Numbered from the stretch's first letter, positions 1 to 9,727 are shown. The stretch: DNA of 64,000 nucleotides from Geobacter sp. FeAm09 (GCF_008330225.1 NZ_CP042466.1:1-64000), one strand, 5' to 3'. The notes: generated by a model from the letters alone, not told the origin. Made by a program: numbers and translations.

Positions 1-406
1 TGAAGAAGGCCCTGGCGCTGGACCCGTCCGACGGCCATGCCGCTTATGAATACGGCGAGGCGCTCTACATCCTGGGGCGCTACGATCAGGCGGCCGAGGT
101 CTGGGCCGAGGCGCTGGCCGGCCTGGCGGAGGGTGAGCGGGCGCGCCTTGAGACGCGCATCGCCGCAGTTCTGGCCGGCAAGGTCCCGCTGGTCCCCCCT
201 GGATTATCTGACGCCCTGTCGGTGGCATTGGGGAGCGCCAGGCCGGGCGCAACGATGAGGCCGCCGCCATCATCGAAGATGTGCTGGCAGACCCTTTCTT
301 TGCCGAGCAGTTCCCCATGGGCGAGGTCTATTACCTGCTGGGCACCTGTTACCAGGAGATGGGCATGGAGAACGAAGCGGCAGAGGCATTCAGGAGGAGC
401 GCATAA
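1..406 (+). pseudogene. TPR-repeat protein, C-terminal part, frameshifted
   Basis: The reading frame enters from the left edge and shows typical tetratricopeptide helices (ALALDPSDGHAAYEYGEAL, then LGRYDQAAEVWAEAL). It leaves its frame near 230-233, where four Gs are read; one more G would give ALGERQAGRNDEAAA and restore the frame to the stop at 404-406. TPR repeats bind proteins; the partner is unknown. The shift is probably a read error, since the neighbouring genes are hit in the same way. The next small gene starts directly after this stop. Confidence 0.6.
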
Positions 407-526
407 ATGTTGTTCGGGTTCAGTGTCGCCGATTGGATTTTCATAGGATTCATCCTGGTCGTCATCTTTGTCTGCGTGGTCCTGAGCGACATGCGGCGGA
501 GCAATAAGCGGGACAAGGCCGCATAA
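407..526 (+). CDS. 39-aa single-pass membrane protein
   Basis: The ATG directly follows the stop of the TPR gene, and AGGAGG at 391-396 lies a suitable distance upstream. The product is one hydrophobic helix (WIFIGFILVVIFVCVVL) followed by a basic tail rich in R and K. No family is recognised. Tight spacing suggests co-transcription with the genes on both sides. It is short, so it could be missed by automatic calling. Confidence 0.5.
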   Translation: MLFGFSVADWIFIGFILVVIFVCVVLSDMRRSNKRDKAA

Positions 527-546
527 CGGCATTTGCCGAGGTGCCC

Positions 547-997
547 ATGGAAGAGATCGACAACGACGGCGAAGAGCGGCGGCCCCTGGGCATTGTCCTG
601 CTGGGGGGACTGTACCTGTTCTTCTTCATGCTGACCGTATCCACCTTCGGCCATCCTTTTCCGCTGCTGGGGACGATCTACCAGGGCGCGTAGCGGAAGC
701 GCTGGTGTTCGCGGACAGCCTGATCAGCCTCTATCTCTTCCTGGGCCTGATGAAGCGGCAGACCCTGACCTGGTACCTGCTGATCGGTTACAATGCTTTC
801 GAAGTGGTGAATACGCTGATCAATCTGATAGGAATTTCCGCGGAGAACTGGAAAAAGCGCTCGGCCAACCGGTCGATGTGCGCGGATTGGCGGCTGACAA
901 CCTGTCGGTCATGGTGGCCATACTGTTGCTGACGGCCTTTATTTACAAGCATCGCGGGTATTTCACCAACCGGTCCAAGTATCTGCTGACCCGGTAG
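547..997 (+). pseudogene. Multi-pass membrane protein, frameshifted
   Basis: Three frames together give one membrane protein of about 150 residues. An acidic N-terminus (MEEIDNDGEERRPLG) and a helix (IVLLGGLYLFFFMLTV) come first, then SLISLYLFLGLMKRQTLTWY, then MVAILLLTAFIYKHRGYF and a basic end. The first shift lies near 690, where one more G would turn the in-frame TAG into GAVAEAL. The second lies near 840-855. No specific family is recognised. Position after the TPR gene and before an ABC ATPase suggests one operon. Confidence 0.5.
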
Positions 998-1035
998 GCA
1001 CGTATACTGCATTTAAATTTTTTCGAGAGTCCTCC

Positions 1036-1788
1036 ATGTCCGTGCACGGCATTGCCGTTCGAATTGAAAAGCTGAATAAATCCTTTGGCGGCAATCATGT
1101 CCTCAAGGATATCGATCTCGATATCGCGCCGGGAGAGACCTTTTCCATCATCGGTCCCTCCGGCACCGGCAAGAGCATCCTGCTGAGGCACATTATCCGC
1201 CTGGAAACGCCCGATAGCGGCCAGATCTACTTTAACGGCCAGCCGGTGTTCGACAATGGCCGCCCGCTGCCCCAAACGTTCCGCAGCAGCATGGTGTTCC
1301 AGTCGTCGGCCCTGTTCAACTCACTGACCGTTGCCGAGAACGTGGGACTCTGGCGCGGGAGCACCGCATCTGCCCCGAGGCGCGCATCCGCGAGCTTATT
1401 ACGGAGAAGCTCGCCATCGTCGGGCTGGAAGGTACGGAAGGGCTGAACACCTCGGAATTGTCGGGCGGTATGCGGAAGCGGGTCGCCATTGCCCGCTCCC
1501 TGGCGATGGAGCCGGACCTGGTTCTCTACGATGAACCGACCGCCGAACTGGACCCGGTCACCACTGACGAGCTGGCGGAGACGATTCTCTCCCTGAAAAA
1601 AGACCGGCAATACGACGATCATCGTCACCCATGACCTGAACTTTGCCCTGTACCTGTCCGACCGCATCGCCATGATGCACCGGGGCGAGATCATCGAAAT
1701 CGGCGTGCCGGACCAGATACGGAACAGCGCCAATCCGATCGTGCAGCGCTTCATCCGCACCACCACCAAGGGGATTCAGGGGGGCTGA
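1036..1788 (+). pseudogene. ABC transporter ATP-binding protein (MlaF-like), frameshifted
   Basis: The pieces add up to a complete ABC ATPase of about 250 residues. Visible are Walker A GPSGTGKS, the Q-loop region (MVFQSSALF), signature LSGGMRKRVAIAR, Walker B LVLYDEPTAELDP and the H-loop (IIVTHD). The order and the signature most resemble MlaF, the ATPase of the phospholipid transporter, but no MlaE or MlaD is in the window. Frames change near 1350 and at the A6 run at 1596-1601, where removing one A restores KKTGNTTIIVTHD. The protein would be cytoplasmic and bound to a membrane permease. Confidence 0.65.
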
Positions 1789-1818
1789 TTGCAGTCCGGA
1801 AGCGTGAAGGAGACCGCG

Positions 1819-2828
1819 ATGAACAAACGTTGGCAGAGCTGTTGTGTTTGCGGGCATCGTCCCGGGCGCCCTGGTCCTCGTGTCGCTGCTGGCCGCCGGG
1901 TGCGCCGGGATGAAGCAGTCCCATCCGCTCCTGCCGGTCGCCGAGTACGAGAAGATGATCGTCGGCCGCCTGGATGCCGACTACGTGGGGACGGACAACT
2001 GCGTGGCCAAGTGCCACAAGCATGACAAGATCACCAGCGATTTCAAGCGGAGCGTGCACGGCGAGCAGATCAAGCCTGAAACCGGGTTGCCGCTGGTCAA
2101 CTGCGAATCGTGTCACGGGCCGGGGAGCCTGGCCATCGCCAATATTGAGGAAACCAAGCGCTTCACGGCGAAAAAGGGGACAAATGCGACGTCTCCACCC
2201 TGCTCGATCTGAAAAAACTCCCCCCCCAGGCCAATCCCTGATCTGCCTGAAATGCCACTCCGCCGCCTCGACCCCGGCCCTGGCCCACTGGCATTCCAGC
2301 CCCCATGCCCTGAACGATTTGAGCTGTTTTTCCTGCCACCAGTTGCATGAGGGGCCCCAGCAGAAGGTGAGCCACGACAAGATGGCCGAACTCTGCTATG
2401 GCTGCCACCCCGACGTCAAGGCCCAGTTCAGCCTGTTTTCCCCACCCGGTGCGGGAAAAGAAGATGGGAGCTTCGACTGCCATGATCCCACGGTTCAATG
2501 CAGCCCAAGCTGTTGAAGGGGAGCACGCAGCGCGACCTCTGCACCCGCTGCCACATGGAGAAGAGCGGCCCGTTCGTCTACGAGCACGGGGATGTTCACC
2601 GAGACCTGCACCAATTGCCACGTGCCCCACGGTTCGGTCAATCGCCGGCTGCTCTCGGCGGCCATGCCGTTCCTCTGCCTGCAGTGCCACAATCCGGGGC
2701 ACCGCAGCGTCATGAACAGCGACTCATCCATGAAATCGCTTTTTTCCAACCGGTGTACCGACTGCCATTCATCTGTCCATGGTTTCCGATACCCCGATAA
2801 CCGCGGGTACGGAACATTGAGGAAGTGA
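1819..2828 (+). pseudogene. Decaheme c-type cytochrome lipoprotein (MtrA/DmsE family), frameshifted
   Basis: Joining the frames gives about 330 residues with a lipoprotein signal (LLAAGC) and ten haem sites in order: CVAKCH, CESCH, CLKCH, CFSCH, CYGCH, SFDCH, CTRCH, CTNCH, CLQCH, CTDCH. Family members carry electrons through an outer-membrane porin to extracellular acceptors. At least six one-base shifts occur, among others near 1840, at G4 2176-2179, around C8 2220-2227, near 2450, near 2490 and near 2595. The first motif has three residues between the cysteines, and the sixth lacks its first cysteine as read. The porin gene follows four bases downstream. Confidence 0.75.
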
Positions 2829-2831
2829 GCC

Positions 2832-4921
2832 ATGTCGAGCCGTTCTCGCCAAACAATGCTGTTTGCTCCGCTGGTCGTCTGTTCTGGCCTGATGTTGCTG
2901 ACGCTGCCGGCCCTTGCCTCCGACGGCGCCGCGCCCGACGTCGGGGTGGAAAATCATGAGGCCCAGGCGGAGTCGGAAACCGAGGCCTATCGTTTCGCCA
3001 CCTCCAGGCGGGATACCAGTTCCTCACCCCCGATGGCCCAGGCGCGGCGGCGGCCCCCTACACGCGTCTGAAATCCGGCCTGGCGGGTGGGTTCTCCGCG
3101 GCACGCTCGACTCCTGCCTCAAGTTGTCGGGGGAGGGCCTCATACTCCACGAGGACGATTATCGCGCCAACCTGTTTCTCGACTATGGCGGCTACTACCG
3201 TCTGCACCTGGAAACCGAGGCCTTCTGGCACAACCTGCTGACGGAGCAGCTTCCCCGGTCAGCCACCGGCCAGTATGCGACAACCCAGTCGCCCGCCCCG
3301 GCGGACGGCTATGGCATGCGTATCGGCATCTCCCAGGTGGAAAACCGCATCAAGCTGGGCAACAACCCCGTCCACATCAACCTGGGATACTGGGAGCTGA
3401 GCCGCCGGGGGACCGATCAGCTCCGTTTCGCCGACTACTATTTCAGCGATCCGCAAACAGGATCGTCTCCATCAACCGGCAGGTCAACCAGGTCACGCGG
3501 GAGGGGAGTGCGGGGGCCGACGCCCACCTGGGATTCTTCGACGTCGCCTACGGGTTCCGCATCAGGGAGTTCTCGAACCAGGCCCCGGACACCCGCTACC
3601 CTTTGCCGTAACCGGCAACGGGGCGCTCGTGCCGGGCACCCAGGCGACCAACGTCGTTTCCGACAGCCGGGTGACGTCCCACACGGTCAGGGTTTATACC
3701 GACATGAGCGGCGGTCTGGTGGGGACGGCCGCCTATGTCCTGACCCAGCGGGAAAACGATGCCGACCGCGGCGATGCGCGCCCCTCGTCCAAACCTACCC
3801 AGACGCTCCATTCGGTGGCGGGAGACCTGACCTATACGCCGTTCAAGGAGCTGTCCCTCGCCCTGAAATACCGGCGGCAGGAGAGCCAGCGGGAGACGCC
3901 CGCGACGATTTCATCCTCCTATTCCCAGATTCCGTCCACGACCACGCTGCCCGGCGTCTATACCTCCACGTCGGGGGTTCTGCTGGTGCGGCCCGGCATC
4001 GACACGACCAAGGATACCTTCACCCTTTCCGGCATGTACCGTCCCAGCCAACAGGTGACGTACCGCCTGGAGTACCGTGCCGTCCTGGAGTCCCGTGACA
4101 ACGTGCCCAACAGCGACCTCTCGCCCGGCGACCCGGCGGCGATCCACAACGAATACCGCCAGACCCATACCGGCCTGGCCAACGTCGCCTGGCGACCGTT
4201 GCCGGGGTTCAAGATGAACGCCACCTACACCTACAAGACGGCGGATAATCCGGAATGGAAGACCTCCGCATCGGAAAGCCACAAGGGGGAGCTGTTTGCC
4301 ACCTATGCGAAAAGCGGCGTCTGGGGGGGTACCGCCAGCTTCATCACCACGTTTGAGCAGAGCGAAAGCTCTGCCTCCACCGTCGCCCCGGCCCCGGTCG
4401 CCAGCTATACCCTCCCCGGGAGAACCGCTCCTATTCGGCCAATGCGAGCCTGTGGTTCACCCCTGTGGAGCGCCTGACCATCACCGCCAACTATTCGTAC
4501 CTGGAGACGGTGACGGACCAGTCCATGCTGTTTTCCAATATCATTGTGGACCCGGACCCGCTCGTGGCGACCACCTACCGGTCCACGGCGCATGTGTACG
4601 GCATCGATGCCGTCTATGCCGTGGCGGAGCCGCTGGACCTCTCCTTCGGCATTCAGCAGGTGCGTTCGGCGGCGCGGTTCGATGTCCCGGTCAGGGTGTT
4701 TACCCTCGCAAACGTGACGGGCAGTTTCGATACCAGCGGCATCACCAGCCTCACCCGGCTGGACACGGTGGAAACCGGCGTAACGGCCCGGGCCCGACTG
4801 GCGCATCAGCAAGCATGTGGGTTGTTCGATGAACTATAGTTTCCGGAATTACAATTCCGGCGATGCTCTCTACGACGGCTCGGTCCACACGACCATGGTG
4901 TCGTTGACTTCACGGTGGTAG
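2832..4921 (+). pseudogene. MtrB/PioB-family outer-membrane beta-barrel, frameshifted
   Basis: The product begins with a signal peptide (MLLTLPALA then SDGAA) and continues as alternating polar/aromatic strands such as MNATYTYKTADN and LTITANYSYLETV. It ends in an aromatic residue (SLTSRW), as outer-membrane barrels do. Its place right after the decaheme cytochrome matches MtrAB/PioAB conduits, in which the barrel sheathes the cytochrome. Frame changes are needed near 3000, 3090, 3460, 3610, 4420 and 4795. Expected length is about 690 residues. Confidence 0.7.
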
Positions 4922-4929
4922 CGGAAGGT

Positions 4930-5880
4930 ATGCGCCGAAGAATCCTCTCCATAACGCTGATGGTCCTTTTCCTGTCGTGCTGGTGCTGGCCTTCGGATTG
5001 CCGCGCCGCCGGCAAGGTCATCGCCGCCATCATGAGCAGCGACCAGCCCCGCTATCGCGAGGCGCACCAGGCGTTCATCAAATCCCTGGCCGCTTTGGGC
5101 TATACCTCTGCCAATGTGGAGATCATCCTGCAAGTGCCGAACCCCGATCCGCTCTCCTGGTCCAATACGATCAGGAAATTCAACGCCTACCGTCCCGATT
5201 TGATCGTGGCCTACGGGGCTCCGGCGGCATTCGTGGCCATGAGGGAGTCGGACGGGATCCCGGTGGTGTCCGTGGATGTCTTTGTCTCGGACGGACCGCA
5301 TCGGGGCATGTGCGGCGTCAGTTCGCGGGTGCCGTTGGTCACGCTGATAAAGACCCTGAAGGACAGCCGTGAGCACATCAAACCGTACCGGCGGGTCGGG
5401 GTCGTTTACAATTCCCGTGAAAGCGGCTCGCAGAGGCAGCTTGAGGAAATCAGGAAATTCGCGCCCCAGTACGACATGGTGGTGGCGGAGGCAAACGTTG
5501 CCTCGTCCGCTGCCCTGGACTCGGCGCTCCCCTCCCTGCTCGACCATTCCGATGTCATCTTCGCCACGGAGAGCGGCGTCGTTTCCCGGCAGTTCGCCAA
5601 GATCGTCGCCCGCGCCCGGGCCCGCAACATCCCGGTGCTCTCCACCATGCCCGGCGCCGCCGAACGGGGCGCACTCATCTCCCTTGAGATCCATCCCGAA
5701 GAGCAGGGGCACCTGGCGGCCGACATCGCCACCCGCATCCTGGAGGGCGCCCGGCAGAGCCATCTCTCCCTGATCTCACCCCGCCGTATCGAGCTGGTCA
5801 TCAACATGCGCGCTGCCCAGGAGCTTGGGATCAACCTCCCCTTCACGGTCTTGAGCAATGCCACGCGCGTCATCAAGTAG
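4930..5880 (+). CDS. ABC transporter substrate-binding protein (PF04392-like)
   Basis: Intact 316-aa protein. The ATG at 4930 was chosen because it begins a signal peptide (MRRRILSITLMVLFLSCWCW, cleavage likely after CRAAG). Two alpha/beta domains follow, with motifs of the ABC_sub_bind family: VIAAIMSSDQPRYREA near the start, FNAYRPDLIVAYGAPAAF in the middle, and ISPRRIELVINMRAAQELG near the end. Such proteins bind small solutes in the periplasm. No permease is adjacent. It follows the porin gene by 8 bp and may belong to the electron-transfer operon; the ligand is unknown. Confidence 0.75.
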   Translation: MRRRILSITLMVLFLSCWCWPSDCRAAGKVIAAIMSSDQPRYREAHQAFIKSLAALGYTSANVEIILQVPNPDPLSWSNTIRKFNAYRPDLIVAYGAPAAFVAMRESDGIPVVSVDVFVSDGPHRGMCGVSSRVPLVTLIKTLKDSREHIKPYRRVGVVYNSRESGSQRQLEEIRKFAPQYDMVVAEANVASSAALDSALPSLLDHSDVIFATESGVVSRQFAKIVARARARNIPVLSTMPGAAERGALISLEIHPEEQGHLAADIATRILEGARQSHLSLISPRRIELVINMRAAQELGINLPFTVLSNATRVIK

Positions 5881-5944
5881 CGTCCTGCGGGCCCCGTATT
5901 TTTTTGCTTCATGGGCGCGGTAAAATCGACTATATTGTACTACT

Positions 5945-6331
5945 ATGGGTAGAATATTATTGATCGACGACGACCAGGCCTTTACCGAATTCCTGGCCGG
6001 GTACATACATGACGCCTATCCCCTGTTGCGGGTTGATATCTGCAACAGCCCGGTAACGGCCTTGAACTCCATCAGGGCCGGCGGATACGACCTGTTGCTC
6101 ATCGACCTGGAAATGCCGGCCATGGATGGTTTGAAGCTGCTTTCGTTCGCGACCCAGGCGGGGATGGACAAAAACCGGGTGGTGATCCTCTCCGGCCGGG
6201 ATGCCGACTTTCTCCACGACCTCTGTCCCATGGGCACCTGCCTGGCGGTGCTCAACAAGTTCGAGGCCCGGCAGAAAACGGTGCTGGACATGATCTTCAG
6301 CTCTCTCAGCAAAAAAACCGCCGGGCGGTAG
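5945..6331 (+). CDS. Single-domain response regulator
   Basis: A 128-aa receiver domain with nothing else attached. It shows the acidic pocket DDD (8-10), phospho-acceptor D54 in LLLIDLEMPAMDG, and the conserved lysine in LNKFE. It lacks an output domain, so it would act by protein-protein contact or phosphotransfer in the cytoplasm. The cognate kinase is not in the window. It sits between the substrate-binding protein and an OmpA lipoprotein on the same strand. Confidence 0.85.
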   Translation: MGRILLIDDDQAFTEFLAGYIHDAYPLLRVDICNSPVTALNSIRAGGYDLLLIDLEMPAMDGLKLLSFATQAGMDKNRVVILSGRDADFLHDLCPMGTCLAVLNKFEARQKTVLDMIFSSLSKKTAGR

Positions 6332-6494
6332 CGCCGGCAGTCCCTGCATACCCCCGCTCCCAGAGCGGTTCCCCATGAAAAACCTCATTGCAAAACCTGC
6401 CGAGAAGTATAAAATCGAAGCCAGGGTACCGCCCGAAGCCCGAACGGATGGGCCGGTGCCGTGTGCCTGCCGAGAAACCCCAAGGAGGTCGCGT

Positions 6495-7346
6495 ATGCTG
6501 AAACGAGTCATATATCTGGCAGTGGCAGGTCTGATGGTCCTGGTGTTCACGGGCTGTGTTTCCCAGGGGACGTATCAATTGAAGGAAAACGAAGCCAAGG
6601 GATTGGCGGGGGAGCTTGGCGACCTGAAGCAGAAATACGGGCAGTTGAGTTCCGACAACAACGCGTTGAAGGCCGAGTTCGACAAGCTGAAGACCGAGGC
6701 CGCCGGGCTTGAGAAGGACCGGCAGGCGCTCACCAAGGACAGGAATGAACTGGAGCAGGTGCTCAAAGCCAAATCAGACACCCTTTCCAGGAATATCAGC
6801 GACCTGCGCCAGAAGATAACCGATCTGGAAGGGGAGAACGGGCGGCTCAAGGGTGAGATCGCCAGCCTCCAGAAGGCCAAGGAGGAGAAGGTCAAGGAGG
6901 TCAGCAGCACGTACGAGCATCTGCTGGAGAACATGAAGAGCGAGATCGCCCAGGGACAGGTGACCATTTCGGAATTGAAGGGGAAACTGACCGTCAACAT
7001 GGAGGCCGCCATCCTGTTCGATTCCGGCAAGGCCGATGTCAAACCGGACGGCGTCACCATCCTGCTCAAGATGATCCCGACCCTGAAAGAGGTCAAGGAC
7101 AAGTCGATCCGCATCGAGGGGCACACCGACAACGTGCCGATCAGGTCGGCCCAGTTCCCCTCCAACTGGGAGCTTTCCGCGGCCCGTGCCATCAACGTGG
7201 CCAAATATCTCCAGCAGCAGGGGCTCGACCCGGCGAATCTCTCCGCTGCGGCCTTTTCCGAATATAGGCCGGTGGCCGACAACGACACCAGGGAAGGGCG
7301 CGCCAAGAACCGCCGCATCGAGATCACTCTGGTGGCCAAGGACTGA
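6495..7346 (+). CDS. OmpA-family peptidoglycan-binding lipoprotein with coiled coil
   Basis: The ATG at 6495 has AAGGAGG upstream and starts a lipoprotein signal (VLVFTGC). Residues about 35-165 are a long charged coiled coil. The last 110 residues are an OmpA-like domain (FDSGKADVKPDG, IEGHTDNVPI, NRRIEITL) that binds diaminopimelate in peptidoglycan. The 283-aa product would be anchored in a membrane and reach the cell wall. An earlier in-frame ATG at 6375 exists but lacks a ribosome site. The stop overlaps the next start by one base. Confidence 0.85.
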   Translation: MLKRVIYLAVAGLMVLVFTGCVSQGTYQLKENEAKGLAGELGDLKQKYGQLSSDNNALKAEFDKLKTEAAGLEKDRQALTKDRNELEQVLKAKSDTLSRNISDLRQKITDLEGENGRLKGEIASLQKAKEEKVKEVSSTYEHLLENMKSEIAQGQVTISELKGKLTVNMEAAILFDSGKADVKPDGVTILLKMIPTLKEVKDKSIRIEGHTDNVPIRSAQFPSNWELSAARAINVAKYLQQQGLDPANLSAAAFSEYRPVADNDTREGRAKNRRIEITLVAKD

Positions 7347-8197
7347 TGGGCAAGAAGCAGCGCCACGAAAAGCCGGCAGCGGCCGCTCAGTTTCGCGCCA
7401 GCCATTTTGCTGCCCTGAAAGGGGTGGCTCTCGCCCCGAAGGAGGAGCCGGCTCCGGCTGCGCCCCCTCCCCAGCCGCCCCGCCGCGAAACGCAGCCGGT
7501 GGAGGATGACGACCTGTTTCTGCGGGCCATGGCCGATGTCAAGGTTGTGCGCACCCGCGGAGGGGGCCCCAAGGCCGGAACGGAGCGTGAACGACCGGCT
7601 CCGGGCGGCCCGGCCGAGGATGGGGAGGCTGAACTGTTCCGGCGCGCCATGTCCGGCGTGAAAGCGTTGTCCGTACCTCCGGAGGGCGCGGCAAAGGCCG
7701 GGACGGCTCCGCCTGGTGCCCGCGCGCAGGCCCCGTTGCCATCTCCTCCCCCCCCGGACGGCGACCGTGAATCCGCGGAACTGTTTCTGCAGGAGATCGG
7801 GCGCTTGAAGCTGGAAACGAAATTCGCCGATGCGCTGCCGGCCGATGACGAGTTGAAACCGCTTTCGGGCAATCGCCTGCGCCAGGTGAAGCAGGGGATC
7901 ATCGCCGTCACCCACCAACTCGACCTGCACGGATTGACGCGGGAGGAGGCCCTGGCGGCGTTGCCCCGTTTTTTGAACACGGCACGCCACAAGGGGCAGA
8001 AAGCGGCCCTGGTCATTACCGGCAAGGGGAACAACTCGCCGGGCGAGCCGGTGCTCCAGCAGGCGGTCGCATCCTGGCTGCGGGACGCCGGGCGCGGGAT
8101 GGTGCTGGAATTTGCGCCGGCCCCGCGGGAGATGGGCGGAAGCGGTGCCTTTATCGTCTTTCTCCGCCCCCTGGCGGAAGCTCCCGCCGGTGCCTGA
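7346..8197 (+). CDS. Smr-domain protein
   Basis: 283 aa. The C-terminal third is a Smr domain (LDLHGLTREEAL, ALVITGKGN, FIVFLRP), a nuclease or nucleic-acid-binding fold found in MutS2 and in stand-alone proteins. The N-terminal two thirds are proline/alanine-rich linker with three related short motifs, DDLFLRAMADVK, AELFRRAMSGVK and AELFLQEIGRLK. The start codon overlaps the OmpA stop, indicating translational coupling. A hairpin terminator follows. Confidence 0.8.
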   Translation: MGKKQRHEKPAAAAQFRASHFAALKGVALAPKEEPAPAAPPPQPPRRETQPVEDDDLFLRAMADVKVVRTRGGGPKAGTERERPAPGGPAEDGEAELFRRAMSGVKALSVPPEGAAKAGTAPPGARAQAPLPSPPPPDGDRESAELFLQEIGRLKLETKFADALPADDELKPLSGNRLRQVKQGIIAVTHQLDLHGLTREEALAALPRFLNTARHKGQKAALVITGKGNNSPGEPVLQQAVASWLRDAGRGMVLEFAPAPREMGGSGAFIVFLRPLAEAPAGA

Positions 8198-8228
8198 CCC
8201 GGCGCTGCCGGCAACAGTCCGCACATGC

Positions 8229-8267
8229 GAAGAGGGGTGCTTTCCGGCACCCCTCTTCATTTTTTTC
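8229..8267 (+). terminator. Rho-independent terminator after Smr gene
   Basis: A perfect 12-bp stem, 8229-8240 with 8247-8258, is followed by a run of Ts at 8260-8266. It lies between the rightward Smr gene and the convergent kinase-like gene. Confidence 0.85.
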
Positions 8268-8295
8268 GCCCCCCGTATCCTCCGGCGGGGTGGCG

Positions 8296-8997
8296 CTACA
8301 GGGCCGTCACATACTCCGCAATGGTGCGGGCCATGGTGTCCACACTGTTCTTGTCGTTGTTGAGCACCAGGTGGTAAAAGCCCAGGTCGCGGGCATCCCG
8401 GTCCAGAAAGTCGCGGATGAAGTTGTCCCGCTGCTTCTGCTGTTTGGCGATGATTTTTTCGGCCTCTTCGGCCTCAACCCCCATCCGGTGCGCTATGGAG
8501 CGCACCTTGAACCCCGGTGAGGCGAACAGGCGGAAATGGAAGCAGTTTTTCAGGGGCTGGGTGACAATCGAGCTGCCCCGGCCCACGATGATCACGTTGC
8601 CCTGTTCCGCCAGGGAAAGCACATGGCGGCACAGTACCCGGAAATGGTCCTTCTCGCTTTTCCAGCGTGAAGAGAACGTGGCCAGGATCTCGTCCAGGAA
8701 ACGGCTCTTCTCTCCCAGGCTGTTCAGCACGTTGGCGGACAGGTGGTGGTCCTGGGCGACCTCGTCGAGCAGCCCTTTGTCCAGCAACACCCACGGTTCG
8801 CCGTGCTTCTTCTCCATGATCTCCCGCAGGCGTTCCGCCATGGGGTATGCCTCGCAGCCGAACTCCCGTGAGATGGTGATGGTCTGCCGCTTTTTGTGTT
8901 TGGCGGGGGATGATGCCTCCATGTCACGCTTGCGGTTGAACTCCAGCAAGGAGCCGAGCCTCATTTCCACGGACGGTATCAAGAGTTTTTCCGGCAT
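8296..8997 (-). CDS. Cytidylate kinase-like family protein
   Basis: 233-aa protein resembling the cytidylate-kinase-like family (PF13189). It has ITISREFGCEAYPMAERL near residue 40, where the P-loop region of the family lies, then VIIVGRGSSIV, FRLFASPGFKVRSIAHRMG and a YHLVLNNDK motif. The substrate is not known; the classical Walker A lysine is not evident. A GGAGG site lies just before the ATG at 8997. It is transcribed against the Smr gene. Confidence 0.8.
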   Translation of the reverse strand: MPEKLLIPSVEMRLGSLLEFNRKRDMEASSPAKHKKRQTITISREFGCEAYPMAERLREIMEKKHGEPWVLLDKGLLDEVAQDHHLSANVLNSLGEKSRFLDEILATFSSRWKSEKDHFRVLCRHVLSLAEQGNVIIVGRGSSIVTQPLKNCFHFRLFASPGFKVRSIAHRMGVEAEEAEKIIAKQQKQRDNFIRDFLDRDARDLGFYHLVLNNDKNSVDTMARTIAEYVTAL

Positions 8998-9176
8998 GGC
9001 GACCTCCGTAGCCTCGAAATGGTCTGTCTGGCATCAACTGTAGCACGCGGGCGGCGATCCGCAAGTGCGGCGCTGATTGGTGCGACGGCGCCATTGACAC
9101 GGGCGGTGCGGCGCGGTATACGGATAGGCATTCCCTCGAGGCCACCGCCAGCCATCAGCCAAGGAGCTATCTTGCC

Positions 9177-9467
9177 ATGATCACCCATATCGTTTTTTTC
9201 AAGCTGTCCGACGCGAGCCCTGAAAGTCTTGCGGTTACCCGGGAAAAACTGCTCAGCATGCAGGGTAACGTCCCCCAACTGCGCCACCTGGAGGCCGGCA
9301 TCGATGTCATCCGCTCCGAACGCTCCTATGACATCGCCCTGGTGACGAAGTTCGACTCCCTGGACGACCTCGAGGCCTACCAGATCCACCCCTACCATGC
9401 CGGAGAGGTGCTCCCCCATATGAGGTCGGTATGCTCCTCCATCGTCGCCGTCGATTACCGGGACTGA
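9177..9467 (+). CDS. Dabb-family stress-responsive A/B barrel protein
   Basis: 96-aa single-domain protein with the Dabb pattern: MITHIVFFKLSD at the start, ALVTKFDSLDDLEAYQIHP, and HMRSVCSSIVAVDY at the end. These dimeric ferredoxin-like barrels occur as stand-alone proteins of mostly unknown function. AAGGAG lies upstream of the ATG. It appears to be a one-gene unit. Confidence 0.85.
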   Translation: MITHIVFFKLSDASPESLAVTREKLLSMQGNVPQLRHLEAGIDVIRSERSYDIALVTKFDSLDDLEAYQIHPYHAGEVLPHMRSVCSSIVAVDYRD

Positions 9468-9555
9468 CCGGCTTCAAACCGCCCGGACCTGCGCGCCGCG
9501 CCGGGATGGGCGGCTTTTCGTGCGGCGGTGATCCCCAAACTGTATACATTTTGAC

Positions 9556-9584
9556 TTGACTAAACATGTTTGCACGCGTAAAAT
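9556..9584 (+). promoter_or_regulatory. Sigma-70-type promoter of the CoA-transferase gene
   Basis: TTGACT at 9556-9561 and TAAAAT at 9579-9584 are 17 bp apart. A second overlapping TTGACT begins at 9551. It predicts a leader of roughly 135 nt before the ATG at 9728. Confidence 0.6.
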
Positions 9585-9727
9585 CCAGTTCTATTCACAC
9601 TGCTTCTCGTTTGACCGTACAATATTCTGTAATTGCTGATTATTTGCTGACATGGTGTAGTTCTGCTCGCAAGGGTGCCGGAATAGTTTTGAGGCTGTAG
9701 ACACTAAATGCAAACAGGAGGTAGAAA

